Below are positions 1 through 11,600 of a stretch of 64,000 bases of DNA, in pieces. The notes under the pieces are model-generated. The model saw only the letters and a list, made by a program, of their open reading frames with translations, was not told the origin of the DNA and ran no database searches. How positions within the stretch are numbered: the stretch's first letter is position 1; each line of letters opens with the position of its first letter. A program made the position numbers and the translations under genes. Origin of the DNA: Fallopia convolvulus (lineage: Eukaryota > Streptophyta > Magnoliopsida > Caryophyllales > Polygonaceae); assembly GCA_964016875.1 (NCBI GenBank), contig OZ024737.1:32985683-33049682 (forward strand), given 5' to 3'.

Positions 1-3000
1 TGCATAGGCTTTCACCTCCCAGAAGGGAGAGAGATCCTTCAAAAAAATGACTGATATGGAGAAGTAAGTACGTTATGAGCACTCGTTATTGTAAGCCCTT
101 GCTTGTTAATAGAATCTCCCCAAGGCATAGTCGAATTTCTCTCTCCTGATCCGCTTTCGACTTTCCCCATTTGTTTCCACGCATGGATTCTTCAACTTAT
201 AATCTTTCTTGCCGGCGTCTGGATTCCTTCTGTTTTCGTGCGTGCCGAGGCTTTCAGCCTTACCCAAATAGGGGGTGGGTTCTATTCCAAACTGAATCAT
301 GGGCTGGGCTCACTCACTTTCTTTCTATAGAAAAGGGTTCGATCATAAGCTTATGTGATCGGGGCCGGCATTTCAAGAATCCATAAGCCATCATAAGCTT
401 CTTTGAAAGTCTCCCTTCATACACCACTGTGATAAGATCGCATAAACGGTCTTCTAGCCTAGGGATCAAAGCTTCTGTTTCTATGATAATAGAATCCTGC
501 CCAGATGAAAGATCAACCGCTGTCCTCAATAAGCTTCATGAAAATCTAGATATGCATGCCATAGAAGCCACTTAGTAAAGAGAGAAGCCATTGAACAGAA
601 GGCGGGGTCATTAATGAGCAGGGAATCGCTTTTGTGACAAGGCATGGTATCGCATTCTATGCAGATCGATAGTCGACAAGTCCAACCTCCTTCTACGACC
701 AACAAAACTTTGTAGATTAAAACAATGGAAAAATATACCCGACCTGGTCAAGGAAACCCACACCTTATTGGGATCCTTAGAGCTGGTTGAGATCCTCTTT
801 GATGCCTTCCCTAAAGACCATTAGATAATTCAAACATTGTTGAAGGTATTGGGACATTCAAGTAAGCAGCCAGCATTCTATTCATTGATCATGAAAGCAT
901 CAAGCTTTTTTTTAGGTAAAATCTCTTCCTTCTTCTTTCTTTGCTTTTCAGCTTCATAATTGGGAATCCACTTCCTGGTGCTCCTCTTTCTTTCTAGTGC
1001 ACTATTTTATTGCGCGCATTTGGTGTGCTATTTAAGAACATTCTTATCAATTATCAAGCCATCTTCCCATCTCAAGGAGGTCCTCTACTTTTGTTGGCTA
1101 GTCGATCTTCTTCTTTACGAATTTACATTTTTATCACCTTCGTTGTACTGAACGAACGATCACCCGTTGACTTCCTTGAACCTTTCATCTTTCCACATCA
1201 ATCTTAGGGATTCGAGTGAAGCAGCGGACAATACGACAGAGCAAAAGCTAGCTACTTTTTTTCATATTTCTTGCTTTACGGCAGTCTTATCCGCGTTGAT
1301 GCTAGGAAAACGAATCTTTCCCTGATTGCTCAGTTGTTAACCATTCTCACCGCCGAAAAGAATATTGATTTGCCGGTGAAATGACTTTCTTTCGAGTGAT
1401 TTGATTCATCAATAGGGGACCATCCCATCCCATACCATAGGAAGTTGCTTCTTGGAATGCCGTCGTTCAAGCACAGGCTGACCACTGATTCAATCTTCAA
1501 ACCACCAGATCTTGCTACTAGAAAACCGAAAGAGCACACAAAGCAAACGAAGGGACTCACCAAGCAAGAACGGAGTTCTTTGTGTAGGCAAAATAGAGTT
1601 TCAAATCATAAGATAAGGAGGTGACTGCACCAACGAATCAAGCTGAATGTTTGACCCACTTTACGAACTGAAAGCGAGATCTTGCAAAACAACCACGCAA
1701 CGCCCGGATCTACAAGAATGACTATGTAGATAAGGAGATCAGCGCTATGATCGCTTTGAGTTCTGCGATGTTTGTGTATGCTTACTTACGTGCAAGTTGC
1801 TATTCGGCCGTAGATCGGGTTCTGGGTTTTTTCCTCGAACTCCCGGATGGGTATTTCGTAATGTAAAGCTAGTCTAAAGTAGATTCAGGATCAGGGCAGA
1901 GGGTGGATTGAGCGGTGGCAACGTCCGAAAGGTATTATTTTGTAGTAGCGGAAAGGGACATCTTGAACGCAGGGGGAAGGAGACCCCTTTCTGAGCAAGC
2001 TAAAGATCCCTTCCTTTAGATCCTTGCTTTCCGGTAAGGCACTCAATGAAACCATCCCTTTTGAGGGAATTTCGCTCCAAGAAGAAGTTCTTCCGTCAGA
2101 TTGAAAGATATGGCTTTGTCCCCACCGTTAGAGCGTTAAGCCACTCATTGTCTTCACCCGAGCGTCGATCTTCGAATGTTGATGATCAAATGTTGCTTCG
2201 GATGTCTATGAGAAGGAAGCTTCTCACAGATATTGACACTTAGATAGAGACCCGCATAGTATCTGTATTAAAAGTTTCTTAAACTTGGTTGCACTCGTAA
2301 AGCGAGCGATGAAGCGAGACTGAATCCTTACTTCTCTAGCGTAGAACGAGTTCCGGGCTAAGGAACGTTGTAGCTCGACTGAAAGGAGAGGGTTTAATGC
2401 AGAGTAATATTCCTATAAAAAAACTCCCCGTAATGCTTTTCTTCCCTTACTGACCAAAAGAAAAGGTTCCCCTACCCGCTTGCTAATGGACTATGGGGTT
2501 TCCTCATATTGTTTTTGTACTTTCAGAGGTTGAGAAGAATGAGGGATCGTCTGATAGAGATGAAATGCAGTGTTCAATCACATTACAGATGAATTCGGAA
2601 AACAGGAATTCCTTAAGGCAATGAAAGATGAAGCTCCAACGGATCGGATCCTGTCATAAGTTCCAGGTCGATCTTAATGGCCATGTACCCTTTCTTTGCC
2701 TGCGAAGAGTTTTGATGAGATCACCGTAGGTAACCGAAAAAAGAGATGTCATAAGCAGTTTTTTACTCAAAAAATATGGAAGATTAGAGCGAGTCCTTCA
2801 AAAATCTCCGAGTGAGAAAATAAGTACTAAAAGCACAGGTTCTGTCACTCTCTAATGGTCTGACTAAGGAGTAGTGCATTGCCACCCACCTGGTCTGCTT
2901 GTTGGAGACTTGGCAAACGATCAGGCTGGCTCTTTCTTTCTTACTGTGTACCTAAAGCCATCAAGAGTAGCGCTTCAATCTCTATTCCCATGCTTACCTT

Positions 3001-4403
3001 ATAACCTTAGAATGCTGCTTTTTCTATTCCATCTTTTTGTGCCCCTGATCTTCTTAGTAAAGTCGCTAACAAGCAGACCACAATCTTCTCTTGTATTCCC
3101 TCAATCCTGTCCCTATCGGCAGCTACACTAGTAACCTCTCGGCTTTCATCCTTGCTCTTCTTGTCACATTCCTCTGCAAGCAATTGAATTCTAATTACGT
3201 AGAGAAAGAAAAGATTCTAGAATCTCATGGCATCTAATCTTGACAGTTTTTTTCGATTGAGAAAGAGACGGCCCCAATGAGCTCTCCATTTGTGCATCGA
3301 AATGAGGCCGGAGAGACGGTCAACCTTAGATCGGCTAAGATCGAGATAGAAATGGTGATGAGATATTGAGATTGAGAAAGTGTTCAGTGATTTCATCTTG
3401 AATTGTAGTCTGTCTTAGTAGTAAGTCAATCCACTCCCGATAGGGATGAAAGTCAGAGGCAACAGTCCCTCTCGATCGAGCCTTCTTCCTTCCTAGCGGA
3501 ACTCGGCTTACTTACCGAACCCCGACTCTTTCGATCCCATTTCCTGATGTGAATGTCATAGTTAACGAAGGAAGCATGGGTCTGGATTCAAGGATCCGAT
3601 ACCGATCGTATACCAAAGCCTGAATCCGTTACTCTTTTCTTACTCTAGACCCCCTCCCCGTAATGAAAGTGAATGTATTCTTTCTTTTCTTCTTAGAGAA
3701 AAGCACTTTACTGAGTCAATTCAATTCAATGAGATAGCCAACTCTCTATCCCCCTATTGGATTCCGGTGGAGATGGAATGAATGCATTGGCAGTTCGGTC
3801 TGATTCGTCTTATTCGTATATCTTATTATGGGATATTTGCCTTAATGGGAATCATTAGAAGGCTTCTTTGGACGGGGAAACCCAACTGCAAGACCAGAGA
3901 TTACTGAAAGGAAGATACTCTCTCTTCTTGAGCTTCCGATTGACATACCGAGATTTATTCAATTGGTGATTGTGTTTATTTAAGCCAAAAAGAGAAGAGA
4001 TCGATAGCATAGATCAGCATGTCACCCTTATTCATAGGCTTGAGCAGTGGTTTGCTAGTACTCGTTTAAGCCGAACTATTGCTACCTTGCTTGAGTGAAC
4101 TAGCTCGACCGGCATCAGTGGCTCAGAGGAAATGTGCAATGTAGAAGTAGGATAGAAGAGGTCTAGTTCTTGCTTGACCTTTACTCTGACTTGCTCTTGC
4201 TAGGCAGGGAAGGAGCGAGACGACGTGTGCCTGGATAAAGAGAAGTAGAGTTGGGAAGCCATAACCAGATAACTACTGGATGGAATTCATTTATCTCGCC
4301 TCCTGACTTAGCCCATCTTTCGTCAATAGTATAGTCTCGGTGCCTCTTTCTTAAACGAGAAAGGGCCCACCTCAATAGTTGGGACCGACCAGTAATTATG
4401 GGA
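1..4403. other. NUMT, left part: mitochondrial-type intergenic DNA
   Basis: This stretch has the balanced base composition and patchy short open frames typical of plant mitochondrial intergenic DNA, unlike the AT-rich nuclear DNA further right. I recognise no mitochondrial protein gene, tRNA or group II intron core in it. The longest candidates are a 65-codon frame at 2,046-2,243 (basic, no recognisable domain) and an 85-codon frame at 2,874-3,131 with a hydrophobic middle; neither is convincing as a gene. The mitochondrial assignment rests on the plastid block and the rrn18-like scrap that follow, and on the absence of plastid neighbours, so it is an inference. It continues past the left edge of the window. 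Confidence 0.6.
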
Positions 4404-5819
4404 TTACAAAGTATCCATTGCTTGGATTTCCTTCCATACCTCACAAGCGGCAGCTAGTTCAGGACTCCATTTGGCAGCTTTACGAATAATATCGTTACCC
4501 TCGCGAGCAAGATCACGCCCCTCATTACGAGCTTGTACACAGGCTTCTAGAGCGACTCGATTCGCTACAACACCCGGCGCATTTCCCCATGGGTGGCCTA
4601 AAGTTCCGCCACCGAACTGTAGTACAGAATCATCCCCAAAGATCTCGGTTAGAGCGGGCATATGCCAAACGTGAATACCCCCGGAAGCCACAGGAATAAC
4701 ACCAGGCATGGAAACCCAAGGTTGAGTGAAAAAAATACCACGACTTTGGTCTTTTTCAACAAAGTCATCACGTAGTAAATTAACAAACCCTAAAGTAATG
4801 TCCCTTTCCCCTTCAAGTTTACCTACTACAGTACCGGAATGAATATGATCTCCACCAGACATACGTAAGGCTTTAGCTAGTACACGGAAGTGCATACCGT
4901 GATTTTTCTGTCTATCAATAACTGCATGCATTGCGCGGTGAATGTGAAGAAGTAGGCCATTATCTCTGCAATAATGAGCTAAACTAGTATTTGCAGTGAA
5001 TCCCCCGGTTAAGTAGTCGTACATTACGATAGGAACTCCCAACTCTCTGGCAAATACAACCCTTTTTATCATTTCTTCGCATGTACCTGCAGTATCATTC
5101 AAGTAATGTCCTTTGATTTCACCTCTTTCGCACTGTGATTTAAAAATAGCTTCGGCACAGAATAAGAAACGGTCTCTCCAACGCATAAATGGTTGGGAGT
5201 TCACGTTTTCATCATCTTTGGTAAAATCAAGTCCGCCACGAAGACATTCATAAACTGCCCGACCGTAGTTCTTAGCGGACAACCCAAGTTTCGGTTTAAT
5301 AGTACATCCCAATAGGGGACGTCCATATTTGTTCAATTTATCTCTCTCAACTTGGATACCATGAGGCGGGCCTTGGAAAGTTTTCGTATAAGCAGGAGGG
5401 ATTCGCAAATCCTCCAAACGAAGAGCACGCAGGGCTTTGAACCCAAATACATTACCCACAATGGAAGTAAACATGTTAGTAACAAAACCTTCTTCAAAAA
5501 GGTCTAATGGGTAAGCTACATAAGCAATAAATTGATTTTCTTCTCCACGAACAGGCTCGATGTCGTAGCATCGTCCTTTGTAACGATCAAGGCTGGTAAG
5601 TCCATCGGTCCACACGGTTGTCCATGTACCAGTAGAAGATTCGGCAGCTACCGCGACCCCTGCTTCTTCTGGCGGAACTCCAGGTTGAGGAGTTACTCGA
5701 AATGCTGCCAAGATATCATGATCATGGGGTTCATACTCAGGAGTATAATAAGTCAATTTGTATTCTTTAACACCGACTTTGAATCCAACACTTGCTTTAG
5801 TCTCTGTTTGTGGTGACAT
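4404..5819 (-). CDS. rbcL: Transferred plastid rbcL (Rubisco large subunit), open but relocated
   Basis: The reading frame gives 471 residues of the Rubisco large subunit, the plastid stroma enzyme that carboxylates ribulose bisphosphate. The start is the ATG of MSPQTE; the in-frame ATG eight codons upstream lies in the normal plastid leader, next to the GGGAGGGACTT ribosome-binding stretch. Active-site parts are all readable: TIKPK, GGLDFTKDDE (carbamylated Lys, Asp, Glu), HIHRAMHAV, the loop-6 lysine in GTVVGKLEGE, and VASGG. There are no stops or frameshifts. The C-terminus reads KEIQAMDTL, which fits an in-frame loss of four codons (KFEF) and Pro to Gln compared with the usual 475-residue protein. 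Several replacements look unusual (PEYEPHDHD, CYDIEPV, VMYDY, FFTQPWVS). Many are Ala-Val, Ser-Phe, His-Tyr, Asp-Asn or Glu-Lys, consistent with C-to-T and G-to-A decay. It is probably a non-functional passenger despite being open. Confidence 0.9.
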   Translation of the reverse strand: MSPQTETKASVGFKVGVKEYKLTYYTPEYEPHDHDILAAFRVTPQPGVPPEEAGVAVAAESSTGTWTTVWTDGLTSLDRYKGRCYDIEPVRGEENQFIAYVAYPLDLFEEGFVTNMFTSIVGNVFGFKALRALRLEDLRIPPAYTKTFQGPPHGIQVERDKLNKYGRPLLGCTIKPKLGLSAKNYGRAVYECLRGGLDFTKDDENVNSQPFMRWRDRFLFCAEAIFKSQCERGEIKGHYLNDTAGTCEEMIKRVVFARELGVPIVMYDYLTGGFTANTSLAHYCRDNGLLLHIHRAMHAVIDRQKNHGMHFRVLAKALRMSGGDHIHSGTVVGKLEGERDITLGFVNLLRDDFVEKDQSRGIFFTQPWVSMPGVIPVASGGIHVWHMPALTEIFGDDSVLQFGGGTLGHPWGNAPGVVANRVALEACVQARNEGRDLAREGNDIIRKAAKWSPELAAACEVWKEIQAMDTL

Positions 5820-5987
5820 AAGTCCCTCCCTATAACTCATCAATTACTAAATTCTCACAACAACAAGGTCTACTCGACATGAATTATGCGTTAATTAAAA
5901 CTTTTACAGGAATCTTTCATAAAATTATCAACTAATTAAAAAGGTTCGTTATTAAACCATAGTATTTGATTCGCCAAATACATCATT

Positions 5988-6017
5988 ATTCTATACTCTT
6001 TCCTATATGTGGCGCAA
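5988..6017 (-). promoter_or_regulatory. Relic plastid rbcL promoter (-35/-10, sigma70 type)
   Basis: Reading the minus strand, TTGCGC (6,017-6,012) is followed after 18 bp by TAGAAT (5,993-5,988). The plastid rbcL promoter known from many angiosperms has TTGCGC and TACAAT in the same setting, next to the TGATGTATTTGGCG stretch that is also present here. The -10 box has one change (C to G). The rest of the 5,820-6,664 spacer is AT-rich and matches the usual rbcL-atpB intergenic region in length (about 845 bp). A plastid promoter would not be used by nuclear RNA polymerase II. Confidence 0.7.
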
Positions 6018-6664
6018 CCCAACTTTTATTTTTCAAGTTTCTAATGCCTTAACCTTTTTTGAATTTACCAAATAATAAATAAAAATGTACTTTTGATTTG
6101 ACAGCAATATATGTTGGATATGTAAATCTTAGATGTGAAAATATGTGGAATTCATAGATGAAAGGGTATAAATAAGAAAGAAAAAAAGAATAGGCTAGAC
6201 GGAAATAAATATGCTAAATAAAAAAAGGGGCCGATGCGAGAGCCAATGCGATAGAAATGAAATAATGAACCATAAATTAAATCGAATTTAGGGTTCAGGT
6301 TCGAATTCCGTCGATAATATATACGGGATTGTCTATAATGATAGAAAAAGAAAAGACTTTATACAATACAAATTTTTGTTCATTGACTTGACTTGATATT
6401 TTGAAAATAGATTGGTTGAACTCACTCATTGAAATTGAATCAAAGAAAGAGAAAAAGGAATGAATAAGTAAACAGTTGAATTGGATTCGGTTGTATGATC
6501 CCAACAAAATCGAGTGTTAACTCCCATTTCGTAGTGAATTAACCGATCAACTTGTTATCGGACAGTTCTTTTTTTTTCATTTTCGCAAAAAAGAATAAAT
6601 ATATATATAAATATAATATTTATTTTATAATATTATTTGACTTTATTACTTTATAATAATAATT

Positions 6665-8166
6665 ATGAGAATCAATCCTACTACGTCTAGCCCTGGAGTT
6701 TCCACATTTGAAAAAGAGAACCTGGGACGTGTCGCTCAAATCATTGGTCCGGTGCTAGATGTAACTTTTCCACCAGGCAAGATGCCTAATATTTACAACG
6801 CTCTGGTCGTTAAGGGCCGAGATACTGCTGGTCAACCCATTAATGTAACCTGTGAGGTACAACAATTATTAGGAAATAATCGCGTTAGGGCTATAGCTAT
6901 GAGTGCTACAAACGGCCTAACGCGCGGAATGGAAGTGGTTGATACAGGGGCTCCTTTAAGCGTTCCGGTGGGCGGAGCAACTCTCGGACGAATTTTAATG
7001 TACTTGGGGAGCCCGTTGATAATTTAGGTCCTGTAGATACTCGAACAACATCTCCTATTCATAGATCTGCACCCGCCTTTATACAGTTAGACAAAAAATT
7101 ATCTATTTTTTAAACAGAAATAAAAGTGGTAGACCTTTTAGCCCCCTATCGTCGTGGAGGGAAAATAGGACTGTTTGGGGGGGGCTGGAGTGGGTAAAAC
7201 CGTACTCATTATGGAATTAATCAACAATATTGCAAAAGCTCATGGAGGTGTATCTGTATTTGGCGGCGTAGGTGAACGTACTCGTGAAGGAAATGATCTT
7301 TACATGGAAATGAAAGAATCCGGAGTTATTAATGAACAAAATATTCCAGAATCCAAAGTGGCTCTAGTCTACGGGCAAATGAATGAACCGCCCGGAGCTC
7401 GTATGAGAGTTGGTTTGACTGCCCTAACTATGGCGGAATATTTCCGAGATGTTAATAAACAAGACGTACTTCTATTTATTGACAATATCTTCCGTTTTGT
7501 CCAAGCAGGATCTGAAGTATCTGCCTTATTGGGCAGAATGCCTTCAGCTGTGGGTTATCAACCTACTCTTAGTACCGAAATGAGCTCTTTACAAGAAAGA
7601 ATTACTTCTACCAAGCAAGGGTCCATAACTTCGATCCAAGCAGTTTATGTACCTGCAGACGATTTAACGGACCCCGCTCCTGCCACGACATTTGCGCATT
7701 TAGATGCAACTACTGTACTATCAAGAGCGTTAGCCGCCAAAGGTATCTATCCAGCAGTAGATCCTTTAGATTCAACGTCAAATATGCTCCAACCTCGAAT
7801 CGTTGGCGAGGAACATTATAAAATTGCGCAACGCAAAGAGTGAAGCAAACTTTACAACGTTACAAAGAACTTCAGGACATTATAGCTATCCTTGGGTTAG
7901 ATGAATTATCCGAAGAAGATCATTTAACCGTAGCAAGAGCACGAAAAATTGAGCGTTTCTTATCACAACCTTTTTTCGTTGCCGAAGTATTTACAGTTTC
8001 GCCAGGAAAATATGTTGGTCTAGCAGAAACAATTAGAGGGTTTCAATTGATCCTTTCCGGAGAATTCGACGGGCTTCTCGAGCAGGCCTTTTATTTAGTA
8101 GGTACCATCGATGAAGCTACCGCGAAAGCTATGAACTTAGAAATGGAGAACAAATTGAAGAAATGA
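6665..8166 (+). pseudogene. atpB: Broken plastid atpB (ATP synthase CF1 beta subunit)
   Basis: Almost the whole catalytic beta subunit of plastid ATP synthase can be read, but in four pieces. It starts MRINPTTSSPGVSTFEKEN and is normal for about 110 codons. One T appears lost in the ATTTTTAATG stretch near 6,995, shifting the frame to a stop at 7,025. In the restored frame a Glu codon is TAA near 7,111. One extra G lies in the run of eight G at about 7,178, just before the P-loop GGAGVGKT. The second half, with ALVYGQMNEPPGAR and IDNIFRFVQAGSEVSALLGR, is open to 7,843. There an apparent 5-bp insertion near 7,830 breaks the frame again before KQTLQRYKELQDIIAILG. The end, LEMENKLKK, overlaps the atpE start as in plastids. 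It cannot encode a beta subunit. Confidence 0.93.
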
Positions 8167-8370
8167 CCTTCAATCTTTGTGTACTGACTCCCAATCGAAT
8201 TTGTTTTGGGATTCCGAAGTAAAAGAAATCATTTTATCTACTAATAGTGGACAAATCGGCGTATTACCCAACTACGCTCCGATTGCCACTGCGGTGGATA
8301 TAGGTATATTGAGAATACGACTTACCGACCAATGGTTAACGATGGCTCTGATGGGGGGAGGATCACCTTT
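8163..8370 (+). pseudogene. atpE: Broken, truncated plastid atpE (ATP synthase CF1 epsilon)
   Basis: The ATG overlaps the last codon and stop of atpB, the normal plastid arrangement. The first residues MTFNLCVLTPNRI are recognisable. Two extra T bases (about 8,200 and 8,205) shift the frame and create a stop after MTFNLCVLTPNRICFGIPK. The next part, SEVKEIILSTNSGQIGVLPN through DQWLTMALMGGG, is readable in the shifted frame. After about 8,365 the similarity fades, so the last half of the roughly 134-residue epsilon subunit is missing or unrecognisable. This marks the approximate right edge of the plastid-derived block. Confidence 0.88.
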
Positions 8371-8434
8371 CTTTACTAGAAGAGCAGGAAACAACACACT
8401 AACATACGTAATTAGAGAGGTGAACCAGATTGAT

Positions 8435-8476
8435 CGAAAACATAGTCCGACTTGCATGTGTTAAGCATATAGCCAA
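8435..8476 (-). rRNA. rrn18: Scrap of mitochondrial small-subunit rRNA gene (rrn18), 5' end
   Basis: Read on the minus strand this segment contains GCTATATGCTTAACACATGC followed by AAGTCGGAC and a GTTTTCG word. That is the stretch just after the 5' end of bacterial-type SSU rRNA genes. GCTATATGC instead of GGCGGCATGC is the plant mitochondrial version and not the plastid one. Only about 40 bp is convincing, and sequence on both sides diverges. Short rrn18 duplicates are common in plant mitochondrial intergenic DNA. This supports a mitochondrial origin for the region that contains the plastid genes. Confidence 0.6.
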
Positions 8477-11400
8477 TAGCTTCTTAGCGCTTAGCTACTG
8501 CCTATAAGCTTAAATAAACCTGCTCTTACAAGAAAGTAAGTAATCTCAAGGCCCGGGCATTCATCCAATGCTTTTAGGCATATAATTAGCCTCTTTCCAC
8601 GAGTCAGAAAGCTTGATCCGTGCGCTGATCCTTCTATAGTAGGAAGACAAGATTGCAAGGGAATGACTAGTTCCATTCCTTCTACTTAGGCAACCCGAAT
8701 CCTCGTATACCTACTCTAGCAAGAGAGCAAACTACCAACGGATCCTGCCACTTCTGTAACAGAGGCTAAAAGGTGCGACCGAAGAAAGCTTGTTTGGGCT
8801 TTTAAAGTAAGGGCTTCGCACCTACTTGTCGTGTCTCCCGTCATAAGACAGCCGACCAATACGAGGGATTGACTTAGGCGCAATAGCCTGTTTGAATAGA
8901 ATCGTAAACCGCTCTATCGCTACACCCGTGTTTGCCCGCTACACCTGATCTATTTACTTACTTACTTCTGCCGGGTTGGTTGCTCGCTTCCAAAGCCCTA
9001 AGCAAGAGGTCCCATACTGTCCTGTCCTGAACTAGAACAACTAACTCGGACTCAGGGGACACTTCTGACTTGTTAGCTGCAGGTACGAACGTAGAGAGTT
9101 TATTAGGTCCCATCCGGTCTACAAAAATCGAACTCGAACAATTGGCTTTACTTTAGCTACATGGATAGTTTCACCGACCTAATGGCCAATAAACTACAGC
9201 TAGAATCCGGTTATCCTATTTATTTCCACTTCCTTATAGGCACCTCTATCTATAAGGCTTTGGAACGGCAGTTTCACTTACTTCGCATGTCTGGTGGACC
9301 TTCTTCAAACTAGCCTTTGAACTTTAGCAAATAGTCTATTGGATAGAGCGGAGAGAGCTCGTTGGGGGAGCTCTTTGCTAATCGAGGGCTTCACTTCCGA
9401 TTTCGCTATTTTTCTTCCCTGCTCTAGTTCAAAACTAGCTAGGCATCTTCCTCAGTCTCGTTAACCGATTCACTTTCACTCACCGTCTCGTTACCACGCT
9501 AGCTTGAATAGCCAGACATTTACCTTGGAATGGCGGACTGAAGACCAAACCTTCATTACATTACAAAGGGGCTCCCCTGTTTGCTTTCGCTTAGCCTTAT
9601 CTTATAAGCCTTGCTAGGATAATTCATAAAACCTTGCTTATCCTTCTGATGAGCAAGCTTTCCTCTAACTAAGTTAGACTGCCTCTTACGAGCAGGTAAC
9701 CCACCTTCTAAACCATGCCCCACTAGACTTTATTCTGAGCTAGCTTTTCACTCTTGGTTTTCGTATCATCTTATTGGACTTATTTCAAACAAACTCGTTA
9801 CACTCGTACCTGATTACACGGGAACGAAGAAAACTACATGGGGAGCACGCTTCCACCTGCAAGAACAGAGGGCCCAGACCATTTTTTCTCTCGATTCTGG
9901 CTCCTTCCCTTTTAATCAAAAAAAGAGTCCGGTTCTTTCTGGAATGTGTGGAATCATTTTAGAAAGAAGAAGCAGGAGGAGAATTCTTTGCGCTTGAGCC
10001 CTTGACAAAAGATCTTCACCTTTAAGAGCTGCACTGGGGCCTCTGAACCAATGTACGTACTACTTCCCGCGTCATGGCCAATGCACTATGATCCGTGGCA
10101 AAAACTATCTATCTTGGAAACACTGCCAGTTTCCTTGCCGAACATCTCTTTTCCTTATGAGACTCGAAAAGAAACTGATGAAATCATCAAGAAGTAGTCT
10201 TTCAATTCCACTCTAGTTCACCTTACGCTATTCTTTTGCTCCTCTTCCATGATGAATTAAAGTAAGCGCAGCTATCCCCTATATGTGTAAGCCCTTCCAA
10301 GGGGATACTATCTCAGGGGCACACCTGGAGCCAGACCACCCGGTCTTTCTTTCTTCGAAGTCAGTGTTCTTACAGCAAAGCTGGATGCCTTCGACCTATC
10401 CGCTTCATTCCCGAGTTTCACTTCACTTGGACACATCCAAAGAGGATAAAAGGGCTTTCTATTTCATCGAGCCTTAGCTTTGTTGAGGACCTAAGAGCAT
10501 ACTTGAAGCCCTACCACAGAGACTTTATCCCCGGAACTTGCATTGGTCATCCCTTCGTTGTTAAGGGAATCCACTACCAAAGGGGAAGTTTTTTCCTTTT
10601 TTCATACCAACAAGAAGGCCCTTATATAAAGTGGGATGGAACTTTCTTCGCTAAAGGACTGACGTGGCTTGGCCTTCAACTAGGTTTGAGTAAGGCAGGT
10701 CTACGATCAGACGATATTGCCCATTGATTTAGCCTTTAGTTTAGTAACAGTAACGATTTTCTTTCTTTGTAGGCTACTAGTTTAGAATCCTGGTGTCACT
10801 TTCATTCAAGAGGTTCGAATTACTATTTCCAATTCGATGCTAACCAACGTTAGAGGAAGGTCATAACTCATATTAGAAGGAGATAGACCCGGAAGGTATC
10901 AAAATGGGAATTGAATTACGACGTACATAACAGAGTAGGAATTGAATGCTGCTATTGAAAGGGCTACGACTCTTGAACAATTTATACATACCACACAGTT
11001 ACAGGGGAAGATCCTACTATTTAGGGTTTGGAGAAAAAGGAAGTCTTACATGTTTAGAAAGAAATCCCATCCCTGTGGGTCCCTCTATAGGACTGAAAAC
11101 GATCGCTATAGAATACGCCTAAACAACCATAATCAAAGCCCGAAGATGAAGCGAGTAGTAAGACGGAGGGGAGGCCCATGCTAGCTCCACGCGGGAACGG
11201 GAAGAAGTCTTACTAGAGTCGGGCAGCCAAGCTAATCCGATGCATTTCTGCTTATCTTGGATGGGGTAAGTCAGAACTAAGAGCTATTGAGTGAGTTTCA
11301 TTCCCTGGAGATTGAATTGGAGTGTCAGTTTCGATTGATCCAACCTAAGAGCATCTCGTTCTATTCCTTCTGCAAGCAAGTCTGTTGGAGTCTTTCTCCT

Positions 11401-11600
11401 TTCAAACGCAGGAAGGAAAGATGACTTGATAGCAGCCTTAGCCTAACCTAAACGGATAAGAAGGGGGGTAGGATTAGCATTTATTTTGAGTAGCACCCTG
11501 TTCTGAATAGTTCATGCATGCAGTAAATATTCCTTTTTTTTAGGCGGGAGCATAGTAAGAAGAGAGTGGGCGAAAGCATATTCCATTAGATACTCATCCG
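8477..11600. other. NUMT, right part: mitochondrial-type intergenic DNA
   Basis: This is balanced-composition sequence without a recognised gene. Open frames of 62 to 80 codons (for example 10,283-10,477, 10,503-10,727 and 10,942-11,184) have no domain I can name and no conserved neighbours. Plastid genes that normally follow atpE (trnM, trnV, ndhC) are absent, so this is not a continuation of the plastid block. I see no tRNA cloverleaf and no intron domain V. The right end of the organellar DNA lies somewhere between about 11,480 and 12,010. Confidence 0.5.

Noticed and set aside
103..529. Several overlapping short frames at the left end on both strands
   Set aside because: They overlap each other on opposite strands, have no recognisable domain and sit in mitochondrial-type intergenic DNA.
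2046..2243. 65-codon basic frame in the NUMT
   Set aside because: It is short and basic, and I could match it to no mitochondrial ribosomal protein or maturase.
5532..5816. Plus-strand frame opposite rbcL
   Set aside because: It is an antisense shadow of the conserved rbcL N-terminus.
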